From Cerrena zonata (Eukaryota > Basidiomycota > Agaricomycetes > Polyporales > Cerrenaceae), in NCBI GenBank assembly GCA_038087015.1, contig JASBNA010000012.1, positions 682,001 through 746,000 of the forward strand: a stretch of 64,000 nucleotides of DNA, read 5' to 3'. Of this stretch, positions 34,131-44,655 are shown one piece after another. The position numbers and the translations under genes were made by a program. The notes under the pieces were generated by a model. That model searched no databases. It was not told the origin of the DNA and worked only from the letters and a program-made list of their open reading frames with translations. Positions within the stretch are counted from its first letter, which is position 1. Every line of letters starts with the position of its first letter.

Positions 34131-35373
34131 ATGCTGGCCGGAATGATCCTTCCTGATTACGACCCTATTTGTGCTTGCATACGGTCTTGCAATTCCAGGG
34201 CTATTACGATTACTGATGATCCTTTCGAAACAGAGCTGGGGATCAGCGTTGAACCAGATCCATTACCTGCCAATGTTTCTGCTTTTCTTTCTGCGAGCCG
34301 TACCAGCGAGATATTTTTCAAATTCAAGCCTGTCGATATCGACCCTCAGCTCTATTGCACGCCGATAGAAGGGGAACAGGATCGGAATGAATACGTCCAA
34401 ATCTTCAGGGGTACTATCTCGTGCATCACCAAGGACGGCAACACTGATGAATCACCCGAAATTCCGGGTTTGAAAGTTGTTTGCAAACTTGCGTATATGT
34501 ATGAGGCAATCAAGTCTCTCGAGAAGGAAGCACGCAACTATACCTTAGAGCCTTTACAGCGATTCCAAGGGAAGAACGTCCCGTACTTTTATGGATTCTT
34601 CACCAACAAGCTCCTGGAAATGGCATGCATCGTACTGCAAGACTGTGGTGATCCAGTTGATGAATTCACCCTATCGTCTCCATCCCTTGAAGAAAAGTTT
34701 GTCTCCATATCACTTTGTCTTGGGACGAACCTGTGGCTCAATAATGTCTTTATTATATGTTATTGTAGAAAACACATCATGAAAGCAGTGGCAGAAGTAC
34801 ACTGCGCCGGAAACATCCACAACCAGCTTTCGGAGTCTCACCATATCCTTCTGTCCTCTGACCCAGATTACCCTGGACCATTTATCGTTGATTGGCAAAA
34901 AGCTGAGCCGGGTCACCAATGTCCAATCAATCTCGAGAAGGGTTTTGGGCGATTCCGTATTGGAGACTGGGAGCCACATGTTAAACTAATCAACTGTCCT
35001 GAACTGTATGATTTCACGGAGACACTGGAAGCATGGATCCCAGGTACGTTTTCACTCCATAATGTCAACGATGTAAATGCAAGACCGACACAATCATTCC
35101 CATTTCTCAGTCAACACTAGATTCAATTCAGACATCATGATACCATCCATACGGTTCAGGAATGTTGCCAGTTTAATGGACTATCTCGAGAAGTATGAAC
35201 CTAATGAAATACCCGAAACAGACCATGCCGCTACGAAACTGTGCAAGGGCGAGATAAAAGAATTCAAGTTAGCTTACGGTGAATTCTTAAAAACTCATAA
35301 TCGGTGGCCAAAAAAGACATACGGGTCGGGAAGATCGGAGGAACGTAAAGACAGCAAATATAACCAACGTTAA
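34131..35373 (+). CDS. degenerate protein-kinase-like protein, copy 2
   Basis: Three exons; the start gives MLAGMILPDYDP. The N-lobe has VVCKLAYM with the presumed Lys and KEARNYTLEPL with the helix-C Glu, as in the divergent neighbour. The hinge has CIVLQDCGDPVDEF. The catalytic loop reads EVHCAGNIHNQLSESHHILL: the Asp is Asn and the following Asn is His; the DFG position reads VDW. So it also appears catalytically dead or strongly atypical. The C-terminus is basic. The two genes are distant paralogues that probably arose by inverted duplication. The 3' end lies 56 bases before a transposon. Confidence 0.7.
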
Positions 35374-35429
35374 ATTGCGGTGTTGTATTTTCGTCGATAC
35401 CCAAAAAGAAATACATATAGTGTATATCA

Positions 35430-35642
35430 TATGGCGTCCCGTGTGCACTTTTATTCCTACACAAATACCGTGAGTGTCTGTACAAACGAGCGAGTGTCCG
35501 TACAAACAAATTGATGTGTACGTACAAACTCCGGGTGCACGATACAAACAAATGGTCCGCGGTACAAACTCAAGAGAAAACCGGCCACGTGGTCAATTAC
35601 CTAAGCGTGGGAACCAGGGGTTTCTGCCTTATTGGGCTGCGA
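35430..35642 (+). repeat. left terminal inverted repeat of the MITE
   Basis: 213 bp, complementary to 36015-36227 with three differences. It contains five copies of TACAAAC starting at 35481, 35501, 35523, 35543 and 35563, spaced 20, 22, 20 and 20 bp. Confidence 0.9.
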
Positions 35643-35681
35643 GGGGTTCATTAGGCGCCCCAAGCAATGATATGCCAAAGT

Positions 35682-35950
35682 GATCGGATCTCCATGGCCG
35701 AGCGGTTAGTGTCTCAGCACTAGGCTGTGGGTTCAACTCACAGCAACATCAAATTCTTTTTAAGACTTATGAAGGCTGCCTCTCTTGAGAAACAGAAGGT
35801 AGCTCATATTGGGCCTCCCTTACACTTGAAGAGTGTTTTATTCTCTCAGTAGGGGTATTATCTCTTGGGAGAATATTTTTGAGTCCATTTGATACCTTTT
35901 CTTTGAGATTCTACAAAGAAATTGAAGGGTATTTTACCAAGGTCTTGCAC
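35682..35950 (+). mobile_element. tRNA-derived SINE nested in the MITE
   Basis: A 269-bp insert flanked by the exact 11-bp direct repeat TATGCCAAAGT (35671-35681 and 35951-35961). The head looks like a tRNA: an A box TGGCCGAGCGG at 35695-35705 and a B box GGTTCAACTCA at 35730-35740 with a foldable T-arm. The 3' acceptor strand no longer pairs with the 5' end, so this is not a functional tRNA gene. The tail after 35760 is unrelated sequence without poly-A. Confidence 0.75.
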
Positions 35951-36014
35951 TATGCCAAAGTAGAATTATAATTATAATAATTTATTGCAATAATTTAGGC
36001 GCCCAATAGCTATT

Positions 36015-36227
36015 TCGCAGCCCAATAAGGCAGAAACCCCTGGTTCCCACGCTTAGGTAATTGACCACGTGGCCGGTTTTCTCTTGAGTTTGTACCGCGG
36101 ACCATTTGTTTGCATCGTGCACCCGGAGTTTGTACGTACACATCAATTTGTTTGTATGGACACTCGCTCGTTTGTACAGACACTCACGGTATTTGTGTAG
36201 GAATAAAAGTGCACACGGGACGTCATA
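36015..36227 (-). repeat. right terminal inverted repeat of the MITE
   Basis: Mirror of the left repeat. The heptamer array is kept as GTTTGTA at 36088, 36128, 36150 and 36170, and GTTTGCA at 36108. Confidence 0.9.
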
Positions 36228-36233
36228 ATATCA

Positions 36234-36987
36234 GAAGATTTTCACAGATCGTCCAAAGTTGAGCGATTCAAAGCGTTGATACCACGAACTTGAGTCAGTG
36301 TTGTTGTGGGGAACACGTCATAAATTACCAATCAGTAAGAAAAAATAGTGATATGTAACACAAAGATCATTCTGGCAAACAAGCAAAGATATTTGAGAAT
36401 GGAGGAAATGTACCGACTCAAATAGGTTTAGTACCATGCCGTTCCTTCATAACACTACAGTATCTCCTCAGCATAGGAGAGCAGTTCAAGTCATCCCGAC
36501 TTTTACTGTATTCTGAGAAATATCCTGACTAGGGATATACTGATACGTTTCACGCAGTGATACATGTTGTTGCCGGTTCCGAGTCTGTGGATGTATCCCG
36601 TATATTAAATGGTTCTGTGGAACGGATGAAATATACGTCGCTGGGGAAAGACTCAAATGGAGATAGTACCGACTCGGACTTATAAGTATACTGTCCCTTC
36701 TTGAATGGAACAAAGCGGGTGTGTCCTTGACAAGCCTTGTTAACACAATTTCGATATCTTGATCCAATCGCGGCTGTGCCGCCGGGAGTATGGGTTTTTG
36801 TTCTTGAGAGGAATACCTAGTGTCCACGTCGAACGACAGATGAGCTGGAGATTATGTAGAGATAATTATATACATACCGAGACGAAGGATAAATAGAATT
36901 TTAATTCAAGAATCAGAATAGTGTCAGAAAACAAACTTGAGCCTACGGTACACTCTGTCAATCTTTTGAATTCTACTGTACCATGAC
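36234..36987. other. intergenic, no gene recognised
   Basis: Right flank of the MITE. A minus-strand open frame at 36486-36827 starts at GTG and shows no family resemblance, so I do not call it. Confidence 0.45.
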
Positions 36988-37937
36988 TCAGTTCGTCTCC
37001 TCAAATTTCTATGAAACAATCAGTCGTTGAAGAGTGAATTTCCCGGGGCCTTGTGCTACATACATACCTTTCTCAAACCGTTCAACTGGCCTACCCTCGC
37101 CAGATATGCTGCCCCGGAATCTGCCTAAACTTGATAGTCTGTCACCTTCACGTCCTGGCCGAAATCCAGGATGTACATGAACTTCTCATCCCACCATTGT
37201 CCATCTCCATCCCCTTCAATCCACTTGAACTTAGCACCGCCTCTACAGCTAACCTTGCTCGATTCGGCGTCGACGACCCATTCATCGAAAGTCATGTTCT
37301 CGAAGGTGAGATATTTTCTTAAGAGACTAAAGTAAGTCTCTAGCGAGTTGGGTCCTTTAAGACCTGAGAACTGTCGACCTAGGAATGGAGCTAAAAGTGG
37401 TAGACCATATTGCTTTGCCGTTACTTGGTGCGTCTTAGAATGAATCTTGCTTACTTCTCCACGATAGACCGACACTTCCGCGAGATTTAGCATAAATAAA
37501 TGCAACGCCTGATCCGAAGATCAATCAAAAACAGAAATACCTCACCCTCCTGCAGTTGAATCTCTGAACGCCCACCACCATCGTATCGGGAGCACACTTC
37601 AAGCTAAGACGGCAAGGCATAATGCGGGGAACGGAATTCTATACGGGGGAACGATGGATACCTGCGCATGGAAGAAGTATATACAATAACGTTACACTTG
37701 CGACGGCGCCGGATCTTCGAATGTAAGTAGATGTAGGCGGAAAGCTTGCAGGACAGAATGGAGAAAGAGGGATACATAAGGGATGTGAGGGATATCGAGA
37801 GATTCAGAGAAGAGGATGAGCAAAATCGGCACGAGACAGTTGATAGGGCCGGAGGAGATACAAACGATGAAATGTGGTGCGTTGGGGTGTGGATGTACCA
37901 ATGAATGATCGCCAAAACAAAACAAGGTCATATTCAC
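36988..37937 (-). pseudogene. NTF2/SnoaL-like small protein with in-frame stop
   Basis: The clear part is the C-terminal half: GLKGPNSLETYFSLLRKYLTFENMTFDEWVVD followed by WWDEKFMYILDFGQDVKVTDYQV, a pattern I recognise from fungal NTF2-like hypothetical proteins. The next codon is TAG (37125-37127) where the family has Trp. The frame continues as ADSGAAYLARVGQLNGLRK and, after an intron, KFEETN and TGA at 36988. Upstream exons are less clear: a segment with LTFEDPAPSQ and others with weak matches. Function unknown; the NTF2 fold often binds small hydrophobic ligands. Likely a recently broken gene. Confidence 0.55.
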
Positions 37938-40270
37938 GAATGAACGAAAGTTAGGAGTGAATTATGGTACAATGAGTGCTCACCGACTGGGAGGCTATCG
38001 CTCTATTCATAATGGGCATAGCAACCTGTCTAAAGCAAACAATGAAACGATGCAGTAGCACAGACAAGCTGGAAGGAAACGTACGGAACGAAAATAAACT
38101 ATCGCATCTGTGTCTTCAGCCTCAAATTGCCGGAATGACAAAGGCTGAGGTGATGCGTGATATTTTCAATACTCATCCGGAGTCTCGCTCGACAGTTGAG
38201 GCGCCAACCCAAGCCTATTCTGAGCGTTAGGAGTGGTGAGAGGGGGGTCTTCGGTTAGCTGGGAACGCGGGCTCTGTATGGTAATGTGAATAGGGCTGAT
38301 GAAGCCGTACAGCTGCAGACAATGCCGATGGAGCACGATGGAGAGCGGCTACTGCTGCCATAGAAGAGAGCATTCCATGTCGCATGGAGGGCCCATAGCT
38401 AGCTGGTAACGATGCATTGCTGGATTCTCCTGAAGTACTGACCTCAGCGGCCAGATGTGAATTTCGTTGATGATGAGTCTCGAACGAAACAGGGGAAAGG
38501 CAAGTATTTGCCTCAGGGGGCTACCTATTACTTGAGGTACAATGTACAGACCGCTTGCGACAATGGGGGTGAGGCGTTGACGAAGACGCATGGGGTGGAA
38601 GGCAGGACAGTGCCAATTCCGTCAAATGTCACTCTTGACTCGTCCCTCTGAATCTGTAAATCATTGAAGATGCCATTGAGATCCAAAAGCTTAGTCCAGA
38701 AGTCAGCTAGCACCTAGGCAGTCGTGTATGAATCTGAATCCCGTGATAAAAGAGCATAGTGGTGGTAAGACGAAGCGAACTGAGTCGAGAGGGCCAAGCT
38801 GTCAGGCGCTTATATCACTTCCAGATATGGTAACTTCTTATTCAAGACAAAAAACACTATTTAAGCGAAGTCGTTACCTTGACCAGATTCTCAAGCCTCA
38901 GGCTCTTAAATTCATATACAGTGGCATCATTATCCCTCATTTCTACTCGCTCCCGCCGTTGTTATAGTGTGCCAAACTTCGAGTGGAAAATCGAACTTCC
39001 AATGACTATCAAGTCTAGTCGAGTTCACTAAAAGAAGTCTATCGTGATGAATCTGGGATATGGCAGCTCAGCTCGGAGGAGCCAGAGAGTTATTCGACAC
39101 AGTAGCGAAGAATAATGTTTCAAGGACGATGACATGAATGTACGGAGCATTTCGAATTAACAGACAAGGTCACAACACTACGACACCCTCAGACCTCACG
39201 AGCTATCCTCCAGGGTACACAATAATTTGGGCGCTGGCCTTTGACTCTCCCTGTGATCATACTGCGTCTTTCCGTGCACCTAGACGTTCTGTTATTACGC
39301 CATAAGATGGGCTCAGGTGAGTGAATTGAATAGCTTCTCAAACAAAATTACATATTGAAGGACGCCAATCATTCAACTTTTGTATAGACATCATTACCAC
39401 TATGGTCAGGTGGATAGTGGAATCTGTCTATCTCTCCTAATCTCCTACCTCATTGACGATCTAAGCGGCATCCCCTGGCCTGGTGATCTTTGCTACTGGA
39501 TTTGGCCGAGTATGAATCGCTAGTGCAAGTACGCATTCCAGAATTGCAGAAACCGGGTACAATTTCCCGCAAAGCTTAACCCACACACCTACTGCGTGTT
39601 CGGGGACCGATCAAGCTCTTGTCCTCTCAGACCCTAAAAATTCAAAACCTCCTATTTGTAAGAGGAGCGATATTCACTCCGCTGTCAAAAATTATAGATT
39701 TTGGCAAGGAGCGCAGTTGGCGACTGATTTTGCACAAGTATTCTCCCTGAAGCTACAGTGCAGACGCATTACTAACCACGAACTACTCCGAGCAGTTTCA
39801 TTCCGACGTTTTGTTAACGGACGTTCCCACCCAACGAAGACGAGGGCTCTTCTCTCCGCATTCTTCGTCCGCCACACCACACCCAGAGCCGTTCCGTCAA
39901 TATGTGCCTCGCACGTGACGCGTTCCGATCGCAAACTCTACCTGAGATAGCGTTGAATCGCTTGGAATTTGTTAAGCCTCGTTCTTGCTGATCATGCTGG
40001 GTTTAATTATGGTTTATTTTCCCGCCTGCGGAAGGTCGGAGTCCAGTATCTGCCTCCGCGAATATTGTCGATTTTGGCCATTCCGCTTTAAACGTAACCT
40101 CCTCGATCCCCATAGGCCTGCCTTCGTCATAGGAAAAGCTAATTAGATAATCAGGACCGGCCCCCTCATAAGCTCAAGGTGCTCCGGCATAAACTATACT
40201 GCAATCCGGTATGTTGGACCAAGTCTACTTCGGGGAACCCTACCGATCGATTCACTGCCTCCTCGGCGGC

Positions 40271-40286
40271 CCACTGAATTCAGTGG
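40271..40286. promoter_or_regulatory. 16-bp perfect palindrome upstream of the secreted protein gene
   Basis: CCACTGAATTCAGTGG reads the same on both strands and ends two bases before a TATA box. It could be a binding site for a dimeric regulator; this is inference. Confidence 0.4.
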
Positions 40287-40287
40287 G

Positions 40288-40294
40288 TATATAA
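40288..40294 (+). promoter_or_regulatory. TATA box of the secreted protein gene
   Basis: TATATAA lies about 115 bases before the ATG at 40407. Confidence 0.55.
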
Positions 40295-40406
40295 CCTTAA
40301 CTTCCGGATCCCCGTGCAGGAGACTTACAGGTTCTTCTTCCCTGTTCCTTCCACTACCGTCTACCGCTACTCTCCCCCTTCTTATATCCGGTCGCCCAAG
40401 CTTACC

Positions 40407-41729
40407 ATGCGTGTTCTCATCTCGTTGCTCGCCTTCCTCACCTTCCTCAGCACCGTCTCAGCGTTCGCATTCCCACCCTCTGCCTGGGATGCTCCTGGTA
40501 AAAAGCGAATGACCAATGCTGAACGCCTTGCGCGTGGACTTACTCCTAACCCACCGAGGTTTAAACGGGTGTTGCCTGGAATTCATGACACCCCTACCAA
40601 TGTTCTACCTGCTAAGCGCAGCGCTAGTGCCAGTGCCAGTGCTAGCCCGAGCCCTACCCCCAGCTCATTGCCGAAGATCTTCACCGGTAGGATCGAAGTC
40701 AAGAACCTGCAGGGTGCATCATACGGTTTTATCGAAAATTCCCAGAGCGGAGTGTAAGTGGACGTTAGGGTCACAGGGTCAATAACACGTTCTGACGTCT
40801 ATTTAGGAACGGTGTTAATTTTGGAGGGCCAATTGACGAACTTCATGTCAAGGTCATTTCCAACACCTACGGTGGTGTCGCCCAGATCCAGGCCACTGTA
40901 AGCTGTCTGCACTCGGGCAATTCGGACATGAGCTTATAGTCTAATCATTGTTCAGAACCCCGAATTCGATGCACCGTATTACTTAGGAGGCTCCTCTACT
41001 ACTCCGCAGACTCTTGGCTCTGGTTTCTCAGCGTATGTATTTCTTCATTTTTCGATCGACTACAACGATTGTATCGGGAACTGACTTGGTATTCGCTTCC
41101 CGATTTGGCCATATGTCTAGTGGTGTGAGCCTCGATCATGTAGAAAAAGGTAGGCGCTTCATGACGTTATTTGCATTTCTAATACACACTGACTTCATTT
41201 TCGCTCTGTTTTTTTCTTTGGCCCGACCTGGCCGACCTCTCCTATAGCTCCTGTTGGCTCAGGTGCGACTGAATCGGCAGTGTGGAAAATAAATCCCATT
41301 ACGAAGCAGATTACTGGTATGTCTGAATCCGCATTCTCCCGATACAACTCAAAAATACTCACCGACTATCAGCACAATGGGTCAATCCTGACGGTTCGCG
41401 ACCCCGCACCAAGATCGGGTTGGATATCCGAAACAACCATCTCGTCTTGACTGGGGATATCTCTGCTTACAATGGAGCTAATACTTGGCCCATAAGTGAA
41501 GTGGTACGCCTCGGTCTTTATTCATCAACCTCCCTCCATTGCTTATCCTAATCCCTAAAGAAATTTTTCTTGGTTGATGCTTAAGAAATATCTCGACGGT
41601 TTGACGGTACGACGTGACGACTCGGACATTAAAGCGATCCATGTGAATGTGACGTTTCGGACACTTACATTAGACACTTGCTATCTTTTCACTGACTTTG
41701 TTGCGACAATGATTAGAAACGATATGTAG
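40407..41729 (+). CDS. secreted protein with dibasic processing sites
   Basis: The ATG at 40407 gives MRVLISLLAFLTFLSTVSAFA, a clear signal peptide. About seven exons. After the signal come three Lys-Arg sites (PGKKR, PRFKR and LPAKR) typical of kexin cleavage, within a stretch (MTNAERLARGLTPNPP) that I recall from many secreted mushroom proteins of unknown function. Then comes a Ser-Ala repeat (SASASASASPSPTP) and a small beta-rich domain starting TGRIEVKNLQGASYGF, ending near EVKYLDGL. Function unknown; secreted pro-protein is the safe statement. The last exon (from about 41585) does not look family-like beyond KYLDGL, so the stop at 41729 is uncertain. Confidence 0.7.
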
Positions 41730-41962
41730 CCTTCCTCGTTTCGGACATTTTGTCGTATCTGACGTTTTCTCGTTGCTTACCCTAACCCCTAAACTATAAG
41801 CCCTGTCGTTCTTCTGCTCTGTAATTTTCCAATAAAATGAGTCGATTGGCATGAAACCCAGAGTTAAAAGTACAAGATGGGAGAAAATATATGGGAATAG
41901 CATCATGCTGAGAAAGAGAAACTCTTTCGATCTAAATTTGACTCACATATAGCACGGTGGTA

Positions 41963-43410
41963 TTATACGGGCCAGCTGGAAGACAGGACGGTCTGGATCC
42001 ATGAAGCCGCAGCATCGGGGAACTATATATATAAACACGTTAGCGTTTGATTTACTATTGTACTGTTGCAGAGCGCACCTCCCAAACCATTACGCCACCA
42101 GCTGCAATCAGAAAGTATTGTCAGTTATGTATCAGATGCATTATTGATCTATACTCACTCCAGCCCTGGTTCTTAGCCTGAGAAACGCAACCAGCCAAAG
42201 TTGCAGGTGCGATGAAACCATTAGTAGCATCGCCGGTGGTAGCAGGCTTTCCAATGACGAGTTTATCGAGAGGTACGCCAGAGGCAGCAATTTGAAAGAG
42301 GGCCGACTGTGGCCAGGTGGAAGAAGAAGCGGTGAGGAGGCCTGCACATGTTGTGTATTCATTGGTACCCTCTGCAACACGGTAAATTTGAATTTAACCA
42401 TTCGAAATCAAGTATCTTTAGGAAATCCTTACGATTGTAGAATTGGATATTATACTAGAGAATTCCAGTCCACATCAGGATTACAATCAGCAATAAAACA
42501 AAAGCATTACATACCCAGTCGATCAAACTCCCGACCTCTTGATCAACTTTGAGGTATCCACCTCCTCCCCACTTGTTAGGGGAGAACCACGGGGCAACGG
42601 CTAATTATCGGAGCTCAGAATGGAAACACCGGTTTCTTAAAAAATACCTACGAGCGTGGGTGAGAATGAATTGACCCTGAGGAAGTTGAACTCGGAGCTG
42701 TTTCGTGAAAGAGATAAGCCAGTTTTCTGCGCTACCATCCCCAGCATCAAAGGCGTTGAAGTCCTTAGTCAAAGAGTTAACCTATTTTTTATAACGATAC
42801 GGGAACTCCGAGATTTACCTCATAGTCGACATCGACACCATCCATATCGAATTCCTTCACCCAAGCTGCAATAGTATTCGCTGTAGCAATCGGATCGGCA
42901 CCGGTAGATGTAGGGACGTCCGTAGAGCCAAAAACGGATACCATGAGTTTGATCCCGGCAGCAGCGTATTGTGATTTAATATTTGCACGATCCGCCGCGC
43001 TCAATTGAGTCCATTCTTCCGCTTTATCCCATGCTCCCTCCAGGAGGAGGAAGGAAAGAAGACTTGTATGTGTTAGCGGAATTCAATAAACTGAATATAT
43101 GATACATACAAAGCATTAAAGCCCTAGAGGGATAATGGAATGGTGTTAGCCAAGGTTCAGAAACGAGCATTGTGAATCCGTAGATTACCTTAACCTGAGC
43201 TGGTGGAGGTGGGCCTGTAATACCAGAAGTTCCCTTGTCTGAATAAATTACGAAGTGGGGTGCTGCCGGTGTAGCACGAGCAAGAATATCTCGAGCCTGC
43301 TGGTCTAATCCATCGAATTCTGAAGGTGCAGACCTCACCACGCCGCTAAGGTAGGTAATGGCAAAGAGTGTAGCAACAGCAACCAGACGAGCAATGACAC
43401 GGAAAGCCAT
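41963..43410 (-). CDS. GH18 endochitinase-like secreted glycosidase
   Basis: The ATG at 43410 gives MAFRVIARLVAVATLF, a signal peptide. About eight exons and roughly 320 residues. The GH18 catalytic strand reads FDMDGVDVDYE, matching DxxDxDxE with the final Glu as proton donor. Further GH18-like pieces are GAWDKAEEW, KLMVSVFGS, the FILTHARAVAPWF strand and the closing GGVMVWEFPDAAASW. Substrate is probably chitin or a related N-acetylglucosamine polymer of the fungal wall or of other organisms. There is no carbohydrate-binding module. All splice sites are canonical. Confidence 0.85.
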
Positions 43411-43473
43411 GATGGACTTGAAGGGTACTGAAGGAACGACTTCAGTTGGGCAACAACATCGTTGCAGTGCAAC

Positions 43474-43480
43474 TTATATA
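43474..43480 (-). promoter_or_regulatory. TATA box of the chitinase gene
   Basis: TATATAA on the minus strand, about 65-70 bases before the ATG. Confidence 0.55.
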
Positions 43481-44301
43481 TCCTGGTGTCGGTAGATTCG
43501 GCTGTTGATGCTACACGACCGCATGGAGGATTGTGAACCCTGAACGACCAGGTATGAGGTAGAACGCAGGTAAGATACCTGATACAGCAAACTTTGTCAG
43601 TGTAACATATGATACCTATACAGTGTGGGGATATGCCCTATCTGAAGAACACTTTTGTGTGCATGTGCGCTGAGGAAACGTATGGATAGGAGAAAAGAAG
43701 GACCCTTGTCATGAAGGTATACAAAGAGGATAACTTTTTTTGTCGATCAGGTGGGTAAAATGACAGACGAGCGAGCTTGAGACCATCGTGGCAACTTGTC
43801 TCGAAGGAGCTACACAGGAGGTCATGACCATGGAAGAGAAGTATGAAGGTTAGGAGGATTTGACGCCTTTATGGAAATGGCATACGGAACACATTCTTCG
43901 GCTAGTCGCCTGAGTGTTAGCAGCATGGCCACTGTAGTCATGACTTGTGTATGTTGGGAAATCGCTCTTTCATAGCTCACCACATTCCGCGGAAGATATC
44001 GAATGCATCCTATTTTTGTATATTTGGGGTTCAGCCAGACGATAGGCGATTGTAAACTCAAAGGGTCACAATGAGGACCTGCCGCTGATAAAAATATCCT
44101 AGGATCCTCCGTTGGTAAATTAGTACGGCAATGTCAACTGTCTATGCATAACATTCAAGCGTGTTTTGGAGTACCTAATGCCAATTACTTCTCACGCTGG
44201 TGTGTGTCGGCGTGCTTCTGCTAAGAGTCAATCATGATTAGTATATGGTCAGCCACGAAGACCAATATGTTTTGAGGCAAGTTAGTACTGAACAGTCGAC
44301 A

Positions 44302-44325
44302 AGGAGGAGGAGGAGGAGGAGGAGG
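44302..44325 (+). repeat. (AGG)8 microsatellite
   Basis: Eight perfect AGG units in non-coding DNA. Confidence 0.9.
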
Positions 44326-44655
44326 AAAGATAACGATAACCGTCCTCACGTCCATACTCCGGGCACTGAGCACGTCAAATACGGCAGTCGTACTAGCTAT
44401 CAGAAGCAAGGTAGAACAAGAGGCTTGGGGACCGATGAGAAATAATGGCATGTGTACACGTTTATCTCCTGACTTCGGCTATTACCGACTGTTATTCCAA
44501 CGAACTGAGCAAGTGAGTGTTGTACATGAAAAAACCAGCATAAAACTATTTCTACAACTCGTGACAGAAAACTCCGATCCCAAAATTTCCAAATTTAAAT
44601 TCATCATCGTAAGCTCCTAAAATTGGACTATCGTTACTATCCTTCAATTCAAATT

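Larger units (their letters stand above)
35430..36227. mobile_element. non-autonomous DNA transposon (MITE-like), 798 bp, carrying a nested SINE
   Basis: The element has terminal inverted repeats 35430-35642 and 36015-36227 (213 bp, three mismatches by eye, all transitions) beginning TATGNCGTCCCG. It is flanked by the direct repeat ATATCA (35424-35429 and 36228-36233), the likely 6-bp target duplication; a TA duplication with TIRs starting TG is the alternative reading. It has no coding capacity, so it must be mobilised in trans. Superfamily not assigned. A tRNA-derived SINE sits inside at 35682-35950. Confidence 0.85.
37938..40406. other. 2.5-kb gene-poor region
   Basis: Short open frames only, none with recognisable features or believable splicing. 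The right end contains the promoter of the secreted protein gene. I see no repeats or RNA genes. Confidence 0.5.
43411..44655. other. intergenic between chitinase and OPT gene
   Basis: Promoter of the chitinase and 3' flank of the transporter. Apart from the TATA box and an (AGG)8 run I recognise nothing. Confidence 0.5.

Noticed and set aside
35684..35760. A genuine tRNA gene
   Set aside because: A and B boxes are present but the acceptor stem cannot form and the anticodon arm is unclear; the sequence lies within a segment flanked by an 11-bp target duplication, so it is a SINE head.
36486..36827. A protein-coding gene on the minus strand
   Set aside because: The frame starts at GTG, has no family resemblance and no supporting splice sites.
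5927..37127. A RIP-like C-to-T signature from the three nonsense codons
   Set aside because: CAA-to-TAA and TGG-to-TAG are CpA-to-TpA changes by the nature of the genetic code, so three such stops are not independent evidence of RIP. Dinucleotide indices over the repeats would be needed.
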